The notes under the pieces were generated by a model that was given only the letters and a program-made list of their open reading frames with translations, was not told the DNA's origin and did not search any database. The position numbers were made by a program, and so were the translations under genes. Source: Natrarchaeobius halalkaliphilus (GTDB lineage: Archaea; Halobacteriota; Halobacteria; Halobacteriales; Natrialbaceae). Taken from it: a stretch of 64,000 nucleotides of DNA. This document shows positions 59,895 to 64,000 of this stretch, piece after piece (position 1 is the first letter of the stretch; every line of letters begins with the position of its first letter). The stretch lies in the NCBI RefSeq assembly GCF_003841485.1, contig NZ_REFY01000004.1, forward strand, positions 124,001 through 188,000, in the 5' to 3' direction.

Positions 59895-60797
59895 TCACCG
59901 CCAGTCGTACAGTCGAACCGCTCGGTCGTGACGAACCGAAATCCCGTTCGGGTTCCGGCGTGCGGATCGGTCAGCGTATCGCGCTCGGAGTCCGTCTCGA
60001 GCGCCGCAAGCGACGTTCGTGAGGACCTCGATTCCGTCGGAAACCCAGCCCGTTGGCGTCACGTCGCCCGAGAAAATACGACGGACGCCGAAGACGCCGT
60101 CACGGACCGCACTCGCGACCGTTCGGATCAGGACGGTCGGTCGCGGACCGTAGTTCTTCGCGAGCCGATACGAGAGCGACCGATACGCCGATCCCCACTC
60201 CGATTGTGTAGTTCCCCCGTCGGCTTCGATCTCGCTTCGAACCGCCATCTCCCCGCACCAGTCGACCTCGAATCCTAACCCGGCGACCCGGTGTGCACAG
60301 TCGCGATCACCGCCGACGTCGAGATACTCGTCGAATCCGTCGAGTGCATCGAGAACGGTTCGATCGAACGCAACGTTGTCGGCGTCGAACGGCGTGACGC
60401 TCCGGCCGGCAACGGTTCGAGTGTGGCCGAGATCGTCGACGGTCGTCTTCCGGCCGGTAATCGGTCCCGAAACGATATCGACCTCGGTCTCGAGCGACCG
60501 TTCGATGGCGTCGTACCAGCCCGGTTCGACGGTACACGCGCCGTCGAGGAACGCAACGATGTCACCCGTTGCGGCCTCGAGGCCGGCGTTTCGAGAGACG
60601 TTCGGGCTTCGCTCGGAAATTTCGACGAGTACGTCGACGTCAGTCCGTTCGCGGACGACGCCGGTCGTCCCATCGGAAGAGGGACCGTTGACGACGATCA
60701 CCTCCGTCCGTGGCGGGGTTCGTTCGGTGAGTGCGTCGAGACACGACAGCAACTGCTCTCGGTCGTTCAACGTGGAAACGACTACCGAGAGCACCAT
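59895..60797 (-). CDS. Family 2 glycosyltransferase
   Basis: A 300-residue GT-A type glycosyltransferase (GT2). It begins MVLSVVVSTLNDREQLLSCL with the classic nucleotide-binding start, then 'VNGPSSDGTTGVV', 'NVSRNAGLEAATGDIVAFLDGACTVEPGW' (the DxD-like acidic motif is DGA here) and 'GGDRDCAHRVAGLGFEVDW' with the catalytic acid region. It would transfer a sugar to a lipid or protein. It is convergent with the DUF368 gene. Confidence 0.88.
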   Translation of the reverse strand: MVLSVVVSTLNDREQLLSCLDALTERTPPRTEVIVVNGPSSDGTTGVVRERTDVDVLVEISERSPNVSRNAGLEAATGDIVAFLDGACTVEPGWYDAIERSLETEVDIVSGPITGRKTTVDDLGHTRTVAGRSVTPFDADNVAFDRTVLDALDGFDEYLDVGGDRDCAHRVAGLGFEVDWCGEMAVRSEIEADGGTTQSEWGSAYRSLSYRLAKNYGPRPTVLIRTVASAVRDGVFGVRRIFSGDVTPTGWVSDGIEVLTNVACGARDGLRARYADRSARRNPNGISVRHDRAVRLYDWR

Positions 60798-60870
60798 ACA
60801 CTCGGGTAACCGTCCCCGATAGTAAAAAGACGGTGGGTTCTTCCCTCTCGCCTCGCGAAGTCTCGTCCGT

Positions 60871-61578
60871 TCACCGAAGGCTGACGTTCCAGTACGAAAC
60901 CGACGCGAAGTGATCCGGTATCGAATGCCCGCCGATCGCCGTATCGAGGGTCCGAATCGGAGTCGCCAGCGCGTTCGGAATCGCCCGGTACAGTCCGTAG
61001 GGAACGAGGAAGTCGTCGACGACGTCGACCAGCGTGAGGTCGGTCTTTGCGAGCAACGTCGTGACTTCGCTCTTCGAGTAGAGGCGAGATCCCATCGGAA
61101 GCGCCCAGTTGTACACGCTACGGGCGCTAAATCGGTTGAACGTATCGAAGACGATCTGGTCTCGAGAAACGCGGCGCATCTCTCGTAAAAACGCTTCGGG
61201 ATCGTCCGCGAGATGGAAAAATCGCATCGCGATGACGGTATCGAAGTGATCGTCCGGAAACGGCAATCGTCCCGCATCTCCGCGCAAGAACTCGAGCGTT
61301 CCCGAGAGATTCGACCCCCTGGTCTTGGCTCGTCCCTGTTGTAGCATCGCCGCCGAGATGTCCAGCCCAACGACGTCGGCTCCCTGCTCTGCGAGCATCA
61401 CGGTAAACCGACCGGTTCCGCAGGCGATTTCGAGAACCGATCGATCCTCGACCGGCATGATCGCCTCGAGAACGGCCCGCTTCTCACGGTGGTCGATCAG
61501 CTGACCGCCCCGAGAGAAGCGCTTATCGTCGTACTCCTCGGCGACATCGTCGGCCTGGTACCACTCCTGTCCTTTCAC
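60871..61578 (-). CDS. Class I SAM-dependent methyltransferase
   Basis: A 235-residue methyltransferase. Motif I is VLEIACGTGRFTVMLAEQG (SAM-binding), followed by DVVGLDISAAMLQQGRAK and 'LPFPDDHFDTVIAMRFFHLADDPEAFLREMRRVSRDQ'. This resembles the UbiE/COQ5-like group. It ends about 74 bp before the glycosyltransferase gene's start on the same strand and could be co-transcribed with it. The substrate is unknown. Confidence 0.88.
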   Translation of the reverse strand: MKGQEWYQADDVAEEYDDKRFSRGGQLIDHREKRAVLEAIMPVEDRSVLEIACGTGRFTVMLAEQGADVVGLDISAAMLQQGRAKTRGSNLSGTLEFLRGDAGRLPFPDDHFDTVIAMRFFHLADDPEAFLREMRRVSRDQIVFDTFNRFSARSVYNWALPMGSRLYSKSEVTTLLAKTDLTLVDVVDDFLVPYGLYRAIPNALATPIRTLDTAIGGHSIPDHFASVSYWNVSLR

Positions 61579-61766
61579 ACTGGCCGCAACTACAGGAGCG
61601 CGAGGATAAAACGATACTGGAGTCTCTCCGACGCCTGCCGGCGCGAGCCACCGGTCTCTCGCCGTTTTGGATGTGTTAATATGCCACTAGTACACCTATT
61701 ATAAACTACAGTATTCGTATCCACATATAGGGAAGGTTTACCATCAGCGGTTCCGCTGGAGGTGGT

Positions 61767-62048
61767 ATGAGCACGACCATTTCGGAGGACCGCATCGGTG
61801 CCGCCGAACAGCCGCTGTCCGAAGACGAGTACCGCGACCGACTCCGTGAGCTTCCACCGAGTGCGAAACTCGTCGCGAAAGTCCTCGAGGCCGACTCGCC
61901 GCTTTCACAGGGCCAACTCGCAGAGGAGTCCTTACTTCCCGATCGAACCGTTCGCTACGCGCTCAACCGTCTCGAGGACGTGGGGCTCGTCGGCTCTCGA
62001 TACAGTTTCCGCGACGCCCGCAAACAGGTGTACTTTCTCAACAACTGA
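61767..62048 (+). CDS. MarR/TrmB-like winged-helix regulator (93 aa)
   Basis: A 93-residue regulator with one winged helix (about 30-90): 'LPPSAKLVAKVLEADSPLSQGQLAEESLLPDRTVRYALNRLEDVGLVGSRYSFRDARKQVYFLN'. It has no attached sensor domain. A Shine-Dalgarno-like GGAGGTG (61758-61764) lies right before the ATG, which sets it apart from most genes here that appear leaderless. A small hairpin (AGCGGTTCCGCT) precedes the SD. Confidence 0.88.
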   Translation: MSTTISEDRIGAAEQPLSEDEYRDRLRELPPSAKLVAKVLEADSPLSQGQLAEESLLPDRTVRYALNRLEDVGLVGSRYSFRDARKQVYFLNN

Positions 62049-62132
62049 GTGGCCGAGCTGTTCATCGACTGAGTTACGCACGGAGTAAGGAACATCCGGT
62101 AGGCCCTTTTCCCATCGAGGCCATACCGACGT

Positions 62133-62921
62133 ATGGACGTCGTTCGTCGACCCGTTTCGGCTCCGACGCGGGCACCGGAGGGAGAGACCAACGCGTACGT
62201 GCTCGGGACCGATCCGGCGATTCTCGTCGATCCCGCGAATCGTTCCGACGAACTCGACCGACTGGTCCGCGACCGCGAGATCGCACACGTTCTCGTCACC
62301 CATGCGCATCCGGATCACGTCGGCGCGGTCGAGGCCTACGCGAGAGAAACGGGAGCGGCCGTCTGGGCCAGAGGCGGGCGAACGGATCGGTTTCGTGAGG
62401 CGACCGGCAGACGACCAGACCGGAGATTCTCGTCGGGGACGACGATCACCCTCGGTGAGTCGTCCGTTCGCGTTCTCGAGACGCCCGGACACGCCTCCGA
62501 CCACGTCGCACTCGAGGTCGGTCGGAACGGCCCGATTCTCTGTGGCGACTGCGCGGTTCGTGACGGCAGCGTCGTGGTCGGCGCGCCGGACGGAGACATG
62601 CGCGCGTACGTGAGCACGCTCCGTCGGCTGTGGGCGATCGATCCGCCGGCTCTGTATCCCGGTCACGGCCCGGTCATCGAGCGACCCCGAGCGACGCTCG
62701 AGCGCCACCTCTCGCATCGGCACGACCGCGAACGTCGGATCGAGGCGGCCGTCGACGATGGTGCGACGACGCTCGAGGGAATTCTCGAGGGTGCATACGA
62801 GAAGGAACTCGCGGGCGTTCGAGATCTCGCGCGAGCGACGGTCATCGCCCATCTCGAGAAACTCGTCGTCGAGGACCGACTCGAGTGGGACGGCGAGCGG
62901 GCGGGACCCGTTCGGGACTGA
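62133..62921 (+). CDS. MBL-fold metallo-hydrolase
   Basis: A 262-residue metallo-beta-lactamase-fold enzyme with the zinc ligands in VTHAHPDHVGAVEAYA (HxHxDH), VLETPGHASDHVALEVG (His), LCGDCAV (Asp) and LYPGHGPVI (His). A C-terminal winged-helix-like tail (about 200-262, 'RRIEAAVDDGATTLEGILEGAYEKELAGVRDLARATVIAHLEKLV') matches the LACTB2-like subgroup. Hydrolase of unknown substrate; complete. Confidence 0.92.
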   Translation: MDVVRRPVSAPTRAPEGETNAYVLGTDPAILVDPANRSDELDRLVRDREIAHVLVTHAHPDHVGAVEAYARETGAAVWARGGRTDRFREATGRRPDRRFSSGTTITLGESSVRVLETPGHASDHVALEVGRNGPILCGDCAVRDGSVVVGAPDGDMRAYVSTLRRLWAIDPPALYPGHGPVIERPRATLERHLSHRHDRERRIEAAVDDGATTLEGILEGAYEKELAGVRDLARATVIAHLEKLVVEDRLEWDGERAGPVRD

Positions 62922-63059
62922 GCGGGCGAGCAGGGTCGACGATGTGACCCCAGCGACGAGACGGTAACCGGCGGTATTTTCGATCCGAAAATACCCTGGC
63001 CAATAGTTGCGGAAACGGAAGCACCACAGCTATATATTCAGCTATCGCACAGTACGCCC

Positions 63060-63848
63060 ATGGGCGATGGGATCGGCGGAAGCTATCGACTCGACGAGAT
63101 CGATCGGCGGATCGTCTACGCGTTGATGGGCGACGCCCGGAACACGTCAGCACCGGCGATCGCCGACGAGGTAAGCGTCTCCGGTGCGACGGTTCGCAAC
63201 CGGATCGCACAGCTCGAAGAGCACGGAATCATCGAGGGATACCACGCGACGGTCGACTTCGAACACGCCGACGGCTCGCTTATGAATCTGTTTCTGTGTC
63301 ACGCACCGTTCGGTGACGTCGAGGGCGTCGCCCGCAAGATCGGGACGATTCCGGGGATCATCAACGTCCGGGAACTGATGGGTGGTCGGATGAACCTCCA
63401 CGTGCTCGCGGTCGGGACCGACACGACCGATCTGCGACGGATCGGCCGAGAACTCGAGAACATCGACGTCGAGATCGAGGACGAATTTCTCTTGCAGAAC
63501 GAACACGACTTCCCGTATACGCCGTACGGACCGGCCGACAGCCGTCGGCTGGAACCGCTCGCGGACTACATCAGCCTCACTGGCGGTGCCAACATCGTCG
63601 AAGTAACCGTCTACGAGGACGCGCCGATCGCCGGTCGAACGCTCGAGGAGGCCGCTCGTGAGAAGGTTCTCGGTGAGGAAACGCTCGTCGTCGCGATCGA
63701 ACGCGATGATGCGGTCATCACGCCACACGGCGAAACGACGATCCGTCCACACGACGTCGTGACCGTGTTCTCCCCGGATGGAGCCGGCGAGTCCGCACTG
63801 AAGGGATTCGACGAGACCGACGGAACGCGATCGAGACGAATCGATTGA
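63060..63848 (+). CDS. Lrp/AsnC-type regulator with TrkA-C (RCK_C) domain
   Basis: A 262-residue protein. An N-terminal AsnC-type winged helix (12-60, 'LDEIDRRIVYALMGDARNTSAPAIADEVSVSGATVRNRIAQLEEHGIIEGYHA') is followed by an Lrp ligand-binding domain (about 65-145, 'NLFLCHAPFGDVEGVARKIGTIPGIINVRELMGGRMNLHVLAVG'), and a C-terminal TrkA-C domain (about 180-250, 'VEVTVYEDAPIAGRTLEEAAREKVLGEETLVVAIERDDAVITPHGETTIRPHDVVTVF'). Such a fusion is known from haloarchaea and couples transcription control to ligand or potassium-transport signals. Confidence 0.92.
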   Translation: MGDGIGGSYRLDEIDRRIVYALMGDARNTSAPAIADEVSVSGATVRNRIAQLEEHGIIEGYHATVDFEHADGSLMNLFLCHAPFGDVEGVARKIGTIPGIINVRELMGGRMNLHVLAVGTDTTDLRRIGRELENIDVEIEDEFLLQNEHDFPYTPYGPADSRRLEPLADYISLTGGANIVEVTVYEDAPIAGRTLEEAAREKVLGEETLVVAIERDDAVITPHGETTIRPHDVVTVFSPDGAGESALKGFDETDGTRSRRID

Positions 63849-63849
63849 T

Positions 63850-64000
63850 ATGCCAGTCGACAGACTCATCCCCGAGTTCCTCCAGCGGGAGGACGGGTCG
63901 GAAAGCGACGACGCGGTACTCCACGAGTGTCGACACTGCGGCTCGAAGTTCGAGGAGGCGATCGATCAGTGTCCGGTCTGTGGTGCGACCGAGATCGCGA
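63850..64000 (+). CDS. Zinc-ribbon protein, cut by the window end
   Basis: The first 50 codons of a gene that runs off the right edge. It starts MPVDRLIPEFLQREDGSESD and carries CRHCGSKF and CPVCGATE, a zinc ribbon with two CxxC knuckles. It starts 1 bp after the stop of the Lrp/RCK_C gene and is probably in the same transcript. The rest of the gene is not in the window. Confidence 0.7.
   Translation, partial: MPVDRLIPEFLQREDGSESDDAVLHECRHCGSKFEEAIDQCPVCGATEIA

Noticed and set aside
1-64000. Long open frames on the strand opposite to most genes (for example 25251-26798 over aroA, 31588-33357 over carB, 56348-58057 over the thermosome)
   Set aside because: They are shadows created by strong third-position GC of the real genes: their translations are rich in Arg/Val/Asp without family motifs, and the opposite frames carry clear conserved enzymes.
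1-64000. tRNA, rRNA and CRISPR arrays
   Set aside because: I looked for TPsiC-arm-like GGTTCGAATCC blocks, long rRNA-like stretches and regularly spaced 25-40-bp repeats; none was found. The palindromic elements are dispersed, not regularly spaced, so they are not a CRISPR array.

Overview
The window is a chromosomal stretch of a halophilic archaeon (Halobacteria), most likely from the Natrialbales side of the group; the genus cannot be fixed from the sequence alone. Support comes from GC-rich DNA with strong third-position GC, very acidic proteins, Tat-type export signals, archaeal information and quality-control genes (thermosome, membrane LonB, archaeal DnaG, DRG GTPase, 3-dehydroquinate synthase II), HTH_10/Bat-type regulators, HalOD1, many tiny zinc-ribbon proteins, and the haloarchaeal glucose dehydrogenase / gluconate dehydratase / KDPG-aldolase trio. 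I found no rRNA, tRNA, CRISPR array or intact insertion sequence.

Layout. 0-4 kb: a COG1361-type surface protein (cut by the window start) followed by an MMPL/RND exporter. 4-10.5 kb: a two-domain VOC protein, a luciferase-like oxidoreductase, DRG GTPase, a MoaD/SAMP-like ubiquitin-fold protein, AzlCD, a MoaD-associated domain protein and a PPOX-fold protein. 10.5-17.5 kb: regulators (HTH_10, ArsR-like, a LOV-GAF-HTH_10 sensor), a membrane hydrolase, aldehyde ferredoxin oxidoreductase. 17.5-26.6 kb: aroC and aroA separated by a segment with a CBS protein, the semi-phosphorylative Entner-Doudoroff genes gdh-gnaD-kdgA (two with TrmB-like operators), and a low-GC two-gene cassette with a candidate ADP-ribosyltransferase. 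26.6-29.6 kb: an AT-rich island with three genes: a Tat-exported protein, an HELLH zincin and a Tat lipoprotein. 29.6-44.5 kb: M24 peptidase, carB, two cis-prenyltransferase paralogs with complementary motifs, a DUF92 (polyprenyl kinase-like) protein, DnaG, and a DUF3311/SSS symporter pair. 44.5-54 kb: a second AOR-family enzyme, small membrane and zinc-ribbon proteins, 3-dehydroquinate synthase II, HAD hydrolase, and the LonB-CPBP protease pair. 54-64 kb: nadM, SAM hydroxide adenosyltransferase, HalOD1, thermosome, a degenerate amidohydrolase, DUF368, GT2 glycosyltransferase, methyltransferase, MarR-like regulator, MBL hydrolase, Lrp/RCK_C regulator, and a truncated zinc-ribbon gene.

The most notable items are: (1) a family of roughly 82-bp palindromic elements flanked by a 3-bp TGA/TCA direct repeat, whose edges repeatedly form the stop codon of the neighbouring gene; (2) the low-GC candidate ADP-ribosyltransferase cassette; (3) the AT-rich island with an exported protein / zincin / lipoprotein trio; (4) a pair of cis-prenyltransferases that look like a catalytic subunit plus a degenerate RxG-bearing subunit; (5) a SAMP/MoaD-like protein whose diglycine end is masked by a six-residue tail created by a possible loss of its stop codon.
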